Below, in pieces: positions 56,479 through 64,000 of a stretch of 64,000 bases of DNA (positions within the stretch are counted from its first letter, which is position 1; the number at the start of each line of letters is the position of its first letter). Below the pieces are notes generated by a model, which saw nothing but the letters and a program-made list of their open reading frames with translations, did no database searches and was not told where the DNA came from. The stretch comes from Nitrospirota bacterium. Lineage in GTDB: Bacteria; Nitrospirota; Leptospirillia; Leptospirillales; Leptospirillaceae. The translations under genes were made by a program, and so were the position numbers. The DNA lies in the NCBI GenBank assembly GCA_027314645.1, contig DAHVAL010000006.1, forward strand, positions 256 through 64,255, written 5' to 3'.

Positions 56479-56970
56479 TTACCGGTAATTGGTGAATTGC
56501 AGATCGATCCCAAAATCATTGGATTTCAGCAGGGCGATGACCGCCTGGAGCTCGTCGCGCGATTTCCCGCTGACCCGGACACTGTCTCCTTGGATCTGGG
56601 GTTGAACCTTTATTTTGGATCCCTTGATTTCCTTCACGACCTCCTTCGAAATGTCCTGCGATAGCCCCTGCTTAAAGGCAATGCGTTGCCGCACGGTTCC
56701 TCCAAGTGCTACTTCGATCTTTTTTTTGTCGAGATTCTTAAGGGGGATTCCCCTTCGAACCAATTTCGAATCCAGAATGTCCCGTACAGCGGTCAATTTA
56801 TGGTTATCCTTTGCGGAGACCACCAGTTCCTCCTTGTCCCATTCGATTTTCGACCCGCTGTCCTTCAGGTCGAATCGGGTTCCCAACTCTTTGAGGGCCT
56901 GATCCACGGCATTTTTTGCCTCCTGCATGTCGACCTTCGAGACGATATCGAATGATGATTCTGACGCCAT
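56479..56970 (-). CDS. yajQ: YajQ-family nucleotide-binding protein
   Basis: A 163-residue protein of the UPF0234/YajQ family, two ferredoxin-like folds; members in Xanthomonas bind cyclic di-GMP and regulate transcription. The start MASESSFDIVSKVDMQE and the end NDFGIDLQFTNYR are diagnostic. AAGGAGGAG precedes the ATG at 56970; the much longer open frame upstream is a shadow of the ABC permease. Interesting beside the diguanylate cyclase elsewhere in the window, but a link is inference. Confidence 0.93.
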   Translation of the reverse strand: MASESSFDIVSKVDMQEAKNAVDQALKELGTRFDLKDSGSKIEWDKEELVVSAKDNHKLTAVRDILDSKLVRRGIPLKNLDKKKIEVALGGTVRQRIAFKQGLSQDISKEVVKEIKGSKIKVQPQIQGDSVRVSGKSRDELQAVIALLKSNDFGIDLQFTNYR

Positions 56971-56987
56971 GTCTCCTCCTTTTCCGA

Positions 56988-57827
56988 TCAGTCGGCTTTC
57001 GTAAAAAGATAGATCGAGAGTGAACTCATCAATCCAAGGAAAATTCCCATTCCCAACAGGTCGGTCCAGACGGAAAAGAAATGAACCCCCGTCAGTGCAT
57101 GACGCAACAGATCCACCCCATAGGTCATTGGATCGACCCTGGAGGCCTCTGACAGCCAATGAGGAAGACGGTCCAAGGGAAAAAGGGCCCCCGAGAGGAA
57201 GAACAGGGGGAGAATGATGAAATTCATCAGAACCATGAACCCCTGGCTCGACGTCATTCGCACCCCCAACAGGATCCCCACCGAGGTCTGGGTCAATCCG
57301 ATCATGACCATGACTAAAAATGCCACCATCGTCCGTGAAAGGGAGGGATGCAGATGAAAGAATGGAATCAACACCAGAATCAGCGTTCCCTGGATGACGG
57401 AATTCGTGGCCCCTCCGAGGATTTTCCCAACGACGACCGCGGTTCTCGACAAAGGCGCGACAAGAACCTCCTTGAGAAATCCCACCTCCCGATCCCACAC
57501 GATGGCCACCCCTGCAAACGAGGCGGTAAACAGGACACTCATCCCGACAATTCCGGGAAACAGGAATTCCTGGTATCCGAGGGGTCTTCCGGAATGTGTC
57601 ACTCCCATGGCTCCCAGGCGCGGCGAAAGGCCGCCACCCAGAATGAACAAAAACAACAGGGGCTGAACGATGGATCCGATCAGACGGATACGGTCTCTCC
57701 ATAATCGAATGACATCCCTGAGCCAAAGGGTGTAGACCCCTTGCAGATCACGCGTCAATCGATCAGCGAGCGGCCTCTTTTCATTCGGAAGGATCATCCC
57801 CCATTCTTCAAACGTTTTTTCCTGCAT
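56988..57827 (-). CDS. ABC-2 type exporter permease
   Basis: A 279-residue membrane protein with six hydrophobic segments, the ABC-2 membrane domain: SIVQPLLFLFILGGGL, LFPGIVGMSVLFTASFAG, and the C-terminal MNFIILPLFFLSGALFPLDRLP with SRVDPMTYGVDLLR typical of NodJ/DrrB-type exporters. Partner of the ATPase six bases upstream. Substrate unknown (drug, polysaccharide or lipid). Confidence 0.92.
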   Translation of the reverse strand: MQEKTFEEWGMILPNEKRPLADRLTRDLQGVYTLWLRDVIRLWRDRIRLIGSIVQPLLFLFILGGGLSPRLGAMGVTHSGRPLGYQEFLFPGIVGMSVLFTASFAGVAIVWDREVGFLKEVLVAPLSRTAVVVGKILGGATNSVIQGTLILVLIPFFHLHPSLSRTMVAFLVMVMIGLTQTSVGILLGVRMTSSQGFMVLMNFIILPLFFLSGALFPLDRLPHWLSEASRVDPMTYGVDLLRHALTGVHFFSVWTDLLGMGIFLGLMSSLSIYLFTKAD

Positions 57828-57833
57828 CTCGCC

Positions 57834-58802
57834 TCATCCTCCCCGAGAATCATTGGGGGTTGATTTTAGCCCGGTTCCGGTATACCGGATAAACACATCA
57901 TCGAGATTTGGGCGTCTGACCGAAGCCTCCCGGATTGCGAATGGGAGGGCCTTGAGAAATTCCCAGGGGGATTTCCCCTCTCCCGGGAAAAGAAATGACA
58001 GGGACCCGTCCTCTTCTTCCCTGAGGGACGATGTGAGGGAAGGATAGCGCTCCAGGAGAAATTTTTTGAGTTGGCCTTTTTCTGAGACATGGAGATTGAG
58101 CACCTCCGGTCCCAGGCTTTTCTTCAATCGGTCCGGGGTGTCCATGGCCACGATCTGGCCCTGATTGATGATGGCGACGCGGTCAGAACCGTCGGCTTCT
58201 TCAAGATAATGCGTGGTCAAAAATACTGTCATTTGGACTTTCTTCCGGACCGTATGGATATATTCCCAGACATTGCGCCTGGAATGGGGATCAAGGCCCA
58301 GTGTGGGTTCGTCCAGAATAAGCAACCGGGGCGCGTGAACAAGGCCGCGGACGATTTCCAGACGCCTTTTCATGCCCCCCGAAAAGGTCCGAACGAGGTC
58401 ATCCCTTCTGTCGGCCAGCCCCATGACTTCCATCAGAAAATTGGCCCTTTTCTTTCGCACCTCTTTGGAAATTCCGTAGAGACGCCCATGGAATTCAAGA
58501 TTTTCCCAGGCGGTCAACCGATCATCCAGACTTGGGTCTTGAAAGATGATCCCAATTCTCTGCCGGACTTCATGGGGAAATCGCACGACATCGAGATTAT
58601 CGATTTTGATGCGCCCTGCCGTCGGTGCTAAAAGGGCCACCATCATCCCGATCGTCGTCGATTTCCCCGCCCCATTCGGCCCCAGGAAGGAAAAAAATTC
58701 TCCCTCCCCCACCTTAAAGGAGATTCCGTCCACGGCCGCTCGAGGGCCTGCTCTTGTCGAGTAAACTTTGACCAGATTTTCTGCGTCTACCAAGGAATCC
58801 AC
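57834..58802 (-). CDS. ABC exporter ATP-binding protein (DrrA-like)
   Basis: A 322-residue ATPase: Walker A GPNGAGKST (about 40-48), signature FSGGMKRRLEIVRG (about 140), Walker B LLILDEPTLGLD, His of the switch in TTHYLEEAD, and the DrrA/NodI-type C-terminal extension. GTG start without a strong ribosome site. Forms a two-gene exporter operon with the permease. Confidence 0.92.
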   Translation of the reverse strand: MDSLVDAENLVKVYSTRAGPRAAVDGISFKVGEGEFFSFLGPNGAGKSTTIGMMVALLAPTAGRIKIDNLDVVRFPHEVRQRIGIIFQDPSLDDRLTAWENLEFHGRLYGISKEVRKKRANFLMEVMGLADRRDDLVRTFSGGMKRRLEIVRGLVHAPRLLILDEPTLGLDPHSRRNVWEYIHTVRKKVQMTVFLTTHYLEEADGSDRVAIINQGQIVAMDTPDRLKKSLGPEVLNLHVSEKGQLKKFLLERYPSLTSSLREEEDGSLSFLFPGEGKSPWEFLKALPFAIREASVRRPNLDDVFIRYTGTGLKSTPNDSRGG

Positions 58803-58857
58803 CTTTTGAATGTGACTTCGATTTTACCTCACCTGTGGCAGCCAGGAAATCCCAAAC

Positions 58858-58889
58858 AAAAAACGGCAGGATTCCTCCTGCCGTTTTTT
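58858..58889. terminator. bidirectional intrinsic terminator
   Basis: CGGCAGGA-TTCC-TCCTGCCG forms a perfect eight-pair stem (58864-58883) with six or more A before and six T after. On the minus strand it ends the respiratory cluster just after the tetrahaem cytochrome and isolates the ABC exporter operon. Confidence 0.92.
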
Positions 58890-58914
58890 GAAATCTCACG
58901 TTCATATGTCAAGG

Positions 58915-59874
58915 TTAATTCTGCATCGAGACCTTTTCGAGGCCCGGAACAACTGGTCCCTTATAGTTCGTAATGGGAATCGGAAGCGGGCGTCCGTTTT
59001 CTCGATCAAGGGGAAGATACTTTTGAGGAACCGTGATGATTGTCGGATCATCCAATCCCAGCACCCACGTTGTCAAAGCCGTCGTCTGAAGATCGGTCAA
59101 ATGGAAGTTCGGCATGATCGTCGGGGGAACCTTAAATGCAGGAATTCCGGGAGAAATTTTCCTCGGATTCTTGAAATGCTCCCATTCCCATTCCCGTTCA
59201 GAATGGAGTCCTCCCACATGATTGAAGTCATGCACATTGTAGAAACCAAGCTCCGTCCTGCTTCCAAATCCCGACAGATCCGGGGCAAGCACCCCATGAA
59301 GGTTAAATTGGGTCATGGTATGGCAGGATCCGCATCCTTTCTGGGTGATGGTTTTTTTGGCCAGATTAAGGAACGGAGTCATCGGAGGATTCACCCCCGG
59401 CTTAAAGAGATCGGTGTGACACTTCAAACAAGAAGATTCGGCAAAAGCCCCGCGTTTTGGCTGATAGTTAAGAGTCACATTGAATCCGTGAGAATCCGCA
59501 ACCGTTGTGGCGACGCCCTGGCCGTCGTGACAGACCGTACATCCAAATTTCTCGAACGGGTGTTTTCCGATGTACCCATCGAGGTCCGGATGAGAGGTAA
59601 ACGGCTCCGGGGCGGTTTTGAACGAAGGAATTGCAATGCCCATGTGGCAGGTCATGCATCGGTCCGGCTTGTTCATGATCGGGTTCCAGATCTGAACAAT
59701 GGTCAAAGTGGAATTCGCCAATTCCGGCTTATTCGTCACTTTGGCCAAAAGCTGATAGTACTGGCGCTGGTAGGTCATCCATTCAGGATGTCCATCCTTG
59801 TACATTTCTACAAAAAAGATCCCGAGCAAGAGAACGGTCGAAAGAAAAAAGAGCAAATAAATTTTCATTTTCAT
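58915..59874 (-). CDS. membrane-anchored tetrahaem cytochrome c of the bc-type complex
   Basis: A 319-residue protein with an N-terminal anchor helix (about 4-24) and four haem c sites: CMTCH (73-77), CTVCH (112-116), CLKCH (149-153) and CGSCH (181-185). The C-terminal 130 residues resemble a class I cytochrome c tail with PNF and LTDLQ segments. It likely replaces cytochrome c1/f as electron acceptor from the Rieske protein. ATG at 59874 overlaps the stop of the small membrane protein (ATGA) after AAAGGGGAC. Last gene of the cluster. Confidence 0.92.
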   Translation of the reverse strand: MKMKIYLLFFLSTVLLLGIFFVEMYKDGHPEWMTYQRQYYQLLAKVTNKPELANSTLTIVQIWNPIMNKPDRCMTCHMGIAIPSFKTAPEPFTSHPDLDGYIGKHPFEKFGCTVCHDGQGVATTVADSHGFNVTLNYQPKRGAFAESSCLKCHTDLFKPGVNPPMTPFLNLAKKTITQKGCGSCHTMTQFNLHGVLAPDLSGFGSRTELGFYNVHDFNHVGGLHSEREWEWEHFKNPRKISPGIPAFKVPPTIMPNFHLTDLQTTALTTWVLGLDDPTIITVPQKYLPLDRENGRPLPIPITNYKGPVVPGLEKVSMQN

Positions 59875-60086
59875 TCTTTTCGTCCCCTTTCCGTTGTCTG
59901 AGCAGATTTTCTCAGGGGATGACCATCCGGATAAAAGGACCCTTCCTGCCATTGGGCGAACCAGATCAAAAGGTAATAAAAGATGGCCGTGCCGACAATG
60001 AGAGTGACCGAGATTCCGAATCGGTAGGGATACCCGAAATATTCTTCAACCCAGGGTGCATTGAGCAATTGATGAAACTGGTCCAT
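59871..60086 (-). CDS. small membrane subunit of the bc-type complex (putative)
   Basis: A 71-residue protein with one transmembrane helix (about residues 24-46, GISVTLIVGTAIFYYLLIWF). AAGGAGG lies before the ATG, and its stop overlaps the tetrahaem cytochrome start. No named family, but small single-helix subunits are usual in cytochrome bc/b6f complexes; its role here is inferred from position. Confidence 0.75.
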   Translation of the reverse strand: MDQFHQLLNAPWVEEYFGYPYRFGISVTLIVGTAIFYYLLIWFAQWQEGSFYPDGHPLRKSAQTTERGRKE

Positions 60087-60174
60087 TGAACCTCCTTGTC
60101 CAGAATTCGGACAAAACTACTCTTCCCTACCCTTTAAGGAGGCAAAATACCGGGCGCCTCCTCTTCTCACCGAA

Positions 60175-61005
60175 TTAAAAATTGATCCATGGAGTCACAA
60201 GTACATATTTGATGTTGAAGAGAAGTCTAAACACGATCTTTAAGGCCACACCCATCATGGACAGGAAAAAGAACATGAATGTGAGGTAGCGCCACAGCCC
60301 CATGGCTTTGTACATTGGTTTCCAGACAATCATGGGGATGATTGTCCACACGGCAAAATATCCGACAAAAAGGATATCTGTGATGAGCTTTCCAACTCCC
60401 TCACTGACATGAAACCAATTCATAAAGATGATGTGGAGCGGGATCAATGTCACAAGTGCTGGATTCATATGTTCGAGATGATTGCTCCAGGGCCAGTACC
60501 ACTGCCAGTCAAGGCCTCGGAGATAGGTCCCAATGACGATCGTGACCCACCAGAGGGAAAACCCGAAAGCATAGTTAAACACGGCGAACTTACGTTCGGT
60601 GTAAGTATAGTATCCGACCCCCTTGGGATTGGTATCAAGATAGGGAAACAGCATCAAACCCAAGATAATCATCCCGGGAAGGACCACCCCGGCATACCAT
60701 GGATCGAAGTAAACGAGAAGCTCCTGCAATCCGAGGAAGTACCAAGGAGCCCGCATCGGGTTTGGAGTCGTTGAAGGATCTGCCAGCGATCTGAGAGGGG
60801 CGTGTTCAAACTGGATGAGGACCATAAGCCCGACCGTGACAAGAATCGCACAAATAAATTCGATCATGAGAAGATTCGGCCAGACATTGACCGTATCCTC
60901 CGGCTCCTTTCGAATGATCGGAGCCGACTTCTTCATTAGTTCTACCAGCCCATAGGACTTTCGGGAGTCCCGGGGAAAGATTTCCCGGGTGACTTTTTCA
61001 TCCAT
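60175..61005 (-). CDS. cytochrome b C-terminal part (subunit IV-like)
   Basis: A 276-residue membrane protein corresponding to the second half of cytochrome b. The quinol-oxidation loop reads APWYFLGLQELLVYFDP (about residues 87-103) where bc1/b6f complexes have PEWY; the Glu of that motif is absent. Five or so helices follow, more than the three of chloroplast subunit IV. Paired with the b6-like gene 74 bases upstream. Confidence 0.92.
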   Translation of the reverse strand: MDEKVTREIFPRDSRKSYGLVELMKKSAPIIRKEPEDTVNVWPNLLMIEFICAILVTVGLMVLIQFEHAPLRSLADPSTTPNPMRAPWYFLGLQELLVYFDPWYAGVVLPGMIILGLMLFPYLDTNPKGVGYYTYTERKFAVFNYAFGFSLWWVTIVIGTYLRGLDWQWYWPWSNHLEHMNPALVTLIPLHIIFMNWFHVSEGVGKLITDILFVGYFAVWTIIPMIVWKPMYKAMGLWRYLTFMFFFLSMMGVALKIVFRLLFNIKYVLVTPWINF

Positions 61006-61079
61006 GCTGTCCCACCTCTCCGTTTTCTCTCGAATATCTGATTATCGGCAATATCTGGTTAATACTGTCTTCTAAATCT

Positions 61080-61841
61080 TCATAGTGGACCAGAGAAACC
61101 GTCTTTCCGAATCCGCCAAAAATGCACCGCGAGAAAGACCGTGACAACGAGGGGCAGAACCACGCAATGGAGCACGTAAAACCTGATAAGCGCATTTTGG
61201 CCCACCACCGTTCCCCCAAGCAGCATGAACATGATGTCGTTGGTCGGGAGAAATCCCAGCTGGGGACCCCACGGACCATTCTGCCCGATGAATGGGGTAT
61301 AGGACGCCATCTTTGCACCCACGGTAACCGCCCAGTACGCCAACTGATCCCACGGAAGCAAATATCCGGTCCAGGAAAGGATCAGGGTATTGACCAACAA
61401 CACCACCCCCACAACCCAGTTGAACTCCCGAGGGGCTTTATAGGCGCCGGTCAAAAAGACCCGGGTCATGTGAAGCCAAACGAAGAGGACCATCCCGTGA
61501 GCCGCGAACCGATGGAGATCGCGCATCAAGTTTCCACCAAAAATGACAAACTGGAGATCCTTGATGTTTCTGTAGGCCAGGCCGGTATAAGGAGTGTAGT
61601 AGAACATAAGCCAGATTCCAGTCAATGTCAGGATAATAAAAAGGAAGAGGGTAATCCCGCCCAGACAGAACGTATAGCGCATCCTCAGGGCGGACCTTCG
61701 GACCTTAACCGGATGGATATGGAGAAAAACATTCGTAAAAACTGCATAGGCCCGGTCCAAATCATTGTCCGGATATCCATGGCGAAAAATGGATTTAAAA
61801 ATTTGGGACTCAACAATTCCGCTTTTGAGTTTTTGAAGCAT
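61080..61841 (-). CDS. cytochrome b6-like subunit
   Basis: Membrane subunit of 253 residues binding both b haems. The ligand pairs are His110/His124 and His225/His240; the 15-residue spacing of the second pair is that of cytochrome b6 rather than mitochondrial cytochrome b (14). Cys59 in FCLGGITL matches the cysteine that covalently holds haem ci in b6f complexes. ATG after AAGGGG. Forms the quinol-oxidising core with subunit IV and the Rieske protein. Confidence 0.94.
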   Translation of the reverse strand: MLQKLKSGIVESQIFKSIFRHGYPDNDLDRAYAVFTNVFLHIHPVKVRRSALRMRYTFCLGGITLFLFIILTLTGIWLMFYYTPYTGLAYRNIKDLQFVIFGGNLMRDLHRFAAHGMVLFVWLHMTRVFLTGAYKAPREFNWVVGVVLLVNTLILSWTGYLLPWDQLAYWAVTVGAKMASYTPFIGQNGPWGPQLGFLPTNDIMFMLLGGTVVGQNALIRFYVLHCVVLPLVVTVFLAVHFWRIRKDGFSGPL

Positions 61842-61862
61842 CCTTCAAGCCCCTTCTACTAA

Positions 61863-61916
61863 AAGGATCATCCCCCGAAGTCCGGATTTTCTCCGGTACA
61901 GGAGAGGATGATCCTT
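61863..61916 (-). terminator. large stem-loop between Rieske and cytochrome b6 genes
   Basis: AAGGATCATCC (61863-61873) and GGATGATCCTT (61906-61916) pair perfectly over 11 bases; inside, CCGGA pairs with TCCGG. On the minus strand it is followed by only four T in total, so it may be a weak terminator or processing site. Confidence 0.5.
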
Positions 61917-61933
61917 GGTGGCTTATTTGACGA

Positions 61934-61954
61934 CCATTTCACAAAACGAAATGG
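61934..61954 (-). repeat. inverted repeat after the Rieske gene
   Basis: CCATTTC-ACAAAAC-GAAATGG, a perfect seven-pair stem 33 bases beyond the Rieske stop and just before the larger stem-loop. Confidence 0.4.
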
Positions 61955-61987
61955 CGAACCGACGTGTACGATCGATCAAGGTCGTTT

Positions 61988-62602
61988 TTAGCAAAGGAGT
62001 CTGTTCGGTGCACACGAGCCTCCCGGAGGAGAACCATGGGTGATGTAATACGGTGAAATCTCCTTCACCTTCTCTTTTACCCACAATCCCTGTGCCGTTT
62101 GAACCGGATCCGGGTCGAGCCTGATCACGGTATTCACGATCAGTTCTCCATCAAGAGGATCCCGGGTGATCTGCCCCCTCCACAATGTCCTCGGGGCGGG
62201 GCCTCCACGCACATTGCCGTGGACGTCGTAAATTGATCCGTGGCATGGACAGCGGAACCGCTTCTGGTCCGGGAACCAGTTGGGAGTGCAGCCCAAGTGC
62301 CGGCAAATGGAAATCATATTGTAGATCCCCCGCATGTTTCTGACCACCCAAAACCGGCCCTTGAGCTTCCAGCGCTCATCGACCCCAAGACCATAGGTAG
62401 AAACATGGCCGATCTTGAAGACCGTCGGAGGTTCGTAAAGCACAGGGGGAAAAAGGAATTTATAGGTAGCATAGGCGGATCCGGCCATCGATGCCCCGAC
62501 CAGCGACCAGCCTGCCGCCACCAGAAATTTTCTGCGACCTTTTTCGGATGGGCTTAATGTCGTCTCTTCAGGGTGGCCCACACCCGCCGTTGGATTTGTC
62601 AT
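61988..62602 (-). CDS. Rieske iron-sulfur protein
   Basis: A 204-residue 2Fe-2S protein of the bc-type complex. Cluster boxes CRHLGC (Cys100, His102, disulfide Cys105) and CPCHGS (Cys118, disulfide Cys120, His121) are intact. The N-terminus has a twin-arginine-type signal anchor ([18 protein letters not shown], about 22-40), so it is probably Tat-exported. Its C-terminal tail (about 175-204) is Cys/Pro/Gly-rich and unusual. The start overlaps the oxidoreductase stop in ATGA. Confidence 0.94.
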   Translation of the reverse strand: MTNPTAGVGHPEETTLSPSEKGRRKFLVAAGWSLVGASMAGSAYATYKFLFPPVLYEPPTVFKIGHVSTYGLGVDERWKLKGRFWVVRNMRGIYNMISICRHLGCTPNWFPDQKRFRCPCHGSIYDVHGNVRGGPAPRTLWRGQITRDPLDGELIVNTVIRLDPDPVQTAQGLWVKEKVKEISPYYITHGSPPGGSCAPNRLLC

Positions 62603-64000
62603 TGGAGCGTAACCTCCTCTTTAATTTCGAGATGTTCCATGGCTATTGCGCCGGTGGGACATCGTTTTGCGCAAAGCCCGCATCGAATACAGCGCATCCC
62701 ATCCCATATCATTGCCGTCGACATTGAAAGAGTCTGTACGACTGGCGTCTCCAAATGTCCTGGGTGGATCTCGACGCCCGTAAAACTTTCAAGAAGCGGG
62801 GCAGTCTTTCCATGATCCAAATCGACATCCGTAAGAGGAACCATCTTGAGGGCATATTCCGGACAGACATCCACGCATCCGCCGCACAATACACATTTTT
62901 CCCCTTCAAATATGGGGTTCACATGGCACGTCAGGCATCGAGAAGCTTGGCTCCTTGCTTCCTCTTCGGTCATCGACATTTCTGCCAACTCGAAATTGGT
63001 TCTTCTGAAATCCGGATGCAGTAAATCCGGATTTTTTCTTTCGATTGTGTAGTACCCCTTCGTATTAAATTCCTCCGGCCAGATCGGGGAGGGATTCGGC
63101 CGATGAGAGACAGGGGTGGACACACCTGACTGCGTCTTCTCCACCTCTCCCTTTGAAAGGTAGGCGTGAACAGACTGGGCTGCTATTTGCCCTCCCGCAA
63201 TAGCATCAATGAAAATCCTGGGACCGGTAACGATGTCTCCTGCGGCGAAGACTCCAGGAATTCCGGTATCCATGGTGTGGATGTTGGCCCGGATGATGCC
63301 GTTCCGGCCAACGATTCCCTCCATATCCTCCGACACATACGAAGTATCGATTGTTTGGCCGATGGCGAAGAGCACCGACGTCCCCGGGATGACGCTCACC
63401 GATCCCTCGTCAAAGGTCGGGGCGAATCGGCCCTGATCATCAAAGACCGAGAGGACTTTTTTGACCTCGAGTCCTTCCATGCGGCCATTGCTGCCAACGA
63501 TCCTTTTCGTTCCGAGTCTGATCATAAACTCGGCACCCTCATGAAGGGCGTCTTCGACTTCCAGATCGTCCGCAGGCATTTCATCCCAGGTTTCAAGCGT
63601 GACAACCTTGACTTTTTCCACTCCGGGGACGCGAATGGCCGTCCGAATAACGTCCATGGCCACGTTCCCGGCCCCAACCACGATGGGGTGGGAACCTATC
63701 GGCACCGGATTGTGATGTTGATAGACAGAAATCAGGAATGGAAGGGCGGAATAGACCCCTTCGAGATCACGTCCCTCAAAAGGAATCTGACGGCTTCCCC
63801 AAGCCCCAGAGGCAAGGATAACCGCAGAAAAATCTTTCCTGAGGTCCTCCATTGTCACATCCGTCCCGACTTTCGTGTTTAACCGGGCTTCTATTCCCAT
63901 GCTCATGATGGCCGCAATTTCGGCCTCAAACAACGCTCTGGGCAAACGGTATTCTGGGACGAGGTAAAAGAGACCCCCCAGACGATGCTGGGATTCGAAT
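62599..64000 (-). CDS. FAD/NAD(P)-binding oxidoreductase with two 4Fe-4S ferredoxin motifs (5' end outside window)
   Basis: Partial gene: the frame stays open to the right edge, where FESQHRLGG and EYRLP continue the GltD-like flavin domain. Seen are the second nucleotide loop [11 protein letters not shown], the ATG-type FAD motif GVFAAGDI, a domain with CLTCH, and C-terminal ferredoxin motifs [12 protein letters not shown] and [12 protein letters not shown]. Resembles the small subunit of glutamate synthase fused to a bacterial ferredoxin. Because it overlaps the Rieske start, I infer a role as electron input or output module of the bc-type complex. Substrate unproven. Confidence 0.88.
   Translation of the reverse strand, partial: FESQHRLGGLFYLVPEYRLPRALFEAEIAAIMSMGIEARLNTKVGTDVTMEDLRKDFSAVILASGAWGSRQIPFEGRDLEGVYSALPFLISVYQHHNPVPIGSHPIVVGAGNVAMDVIRTAIRVPGVEKVKVVTLETWDEMPADDLEVEDALHEGAEFMIRLGTKRIVGSNGRMEGLEVKKVLSVFDDQGRFAPTFDEGSVSVIPGTSVLFAIGQTIDTSYVSEDMEGIVGRNGIIRANIHTMDTGIPGVFAAGDIVTGPRIFIDAIAGGQIAAQSVHAYLSKGEVEKTQSGVSTPVSHRPNPSPIWPEEFNTKGYYTIERKNPDLLHPDFRRTNFELAEMSMTEEEARSQASRCLTCHVNPIFEGEKCVLCGGCVDVCPEYALKMVPLTDVDLDHGKTAPLLESFTGVEIHPGHLETPVVQTLSMSTAMIWDGMRCIRCGLCAKRCPTGAIAMEHLEIKEEVTLQ

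Noticed and set aside
56971-57726. 252-codon N-terminal extension of yajQ
   Set aside because: It is another frame of the ABC permease; AAGGAGGAG and the diagnostic YajQ N-terminus fix the start at 56970.
1-64000. CRISPR arrays, rRNA genes, insertion sequences
   Set aside because: No regularly spaced repeats, rRNA-like sequence, or transposase with terminal inverted repeats was seen; the recombinase is an integrase-type serine recombinase.

Overview
The window reads as a chromosomal segment of a GC-rich, gram-negative, acidophile-type chemolithotroph, most probably a Leptospirillum-like member of the Nitrospirota (inference from gene content, not proven). Supporting features are a split cytochrome b with b6-like haem spacing next to a Rieske protein, a tetrahaem cytochrome c and a FAD/ferredoxin oxidoreductase; glnA beside a NifA-type activator; an archaeal-type ATP-dependent DNA ligase; a Spy/CpxP-like periplasmic protein; and many exported lipoproteins. 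Apart from the left 2.65 kb it looks like ordinary core genome, with tightly packed and often overlapping genes.

Layout. 1-2.65 kb: right end of an integrated element, with small ORFs and a large serine recombinase whose 3' end runs into a tRNA-Glu gene. 2.8-5.3 kb: dTDP-sugar genes rfbB-rfbA-rfbC, without rfbD. 5.5-11.2 kb: argA, a LysR regulator divergent from leuC-leuD, and an AI-2E-family permease. 11.3-16.1 kb: the hsp20-lon pair and the DNA ligase. 16.2-23.1 kb: envelope genes, lnt, prfB (with its programmed frameshift), a GNAT gene, and a stand-alone Lon N-domain gene overlapping a DUF815 AAA+ ATPase gene. 23.2-29.8 kb: guaB, guaA, a pseudouridine synthase with a long disordered tail, a structured non-coding stretch, and aspS.

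29.8-33.3 kb: nitrogen genes glnA and nifA on the minus strand, each sitting behind an intrinsic-terminator-like hairpin. 33.3-37.9 kb: a flavin disulfide reductase, a diguanylate cyclase, a lytic transglycosylase, an A-type Fe-S carrier, a zinc-ribbon protein and a previously uncalled 49-residue membrane protein coupled to greA. 37.9-46.6 kb: a pyrimidine operon in the order pyrR-pyrB-pyrC-carA-radical SAM-carB, followed by greA; the radical SAM gene is broken by a nine-base homopolymer. 46.7-58.8 kb: housekeeping and envelope genes (HIT, tsaE, CBS, MFS, DUF2127, an exported trio ending in a monohaem cytochrome, MidA-type methyltransferase, YHS protein, glycerate kinase, sppA, yajQ, ABC-2 exporter).

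58.9-64 kb: a minus-strand respiratory cluster running oxidoreductase (cut by the window edge), Rieske, cytochrome b6-like, subunit IV-like, a small membrane protein and a tetrahaem cytochrome c, closed by a strong terminator. I infer that this is a quinol:cytochrome c oxidoreductase of the b6f/bc class in which the FAD/ferredoxin subunit could link the quinone pool to a soluble electron carrier. No CRISPR array, rRNA or insertion sequence was seen.
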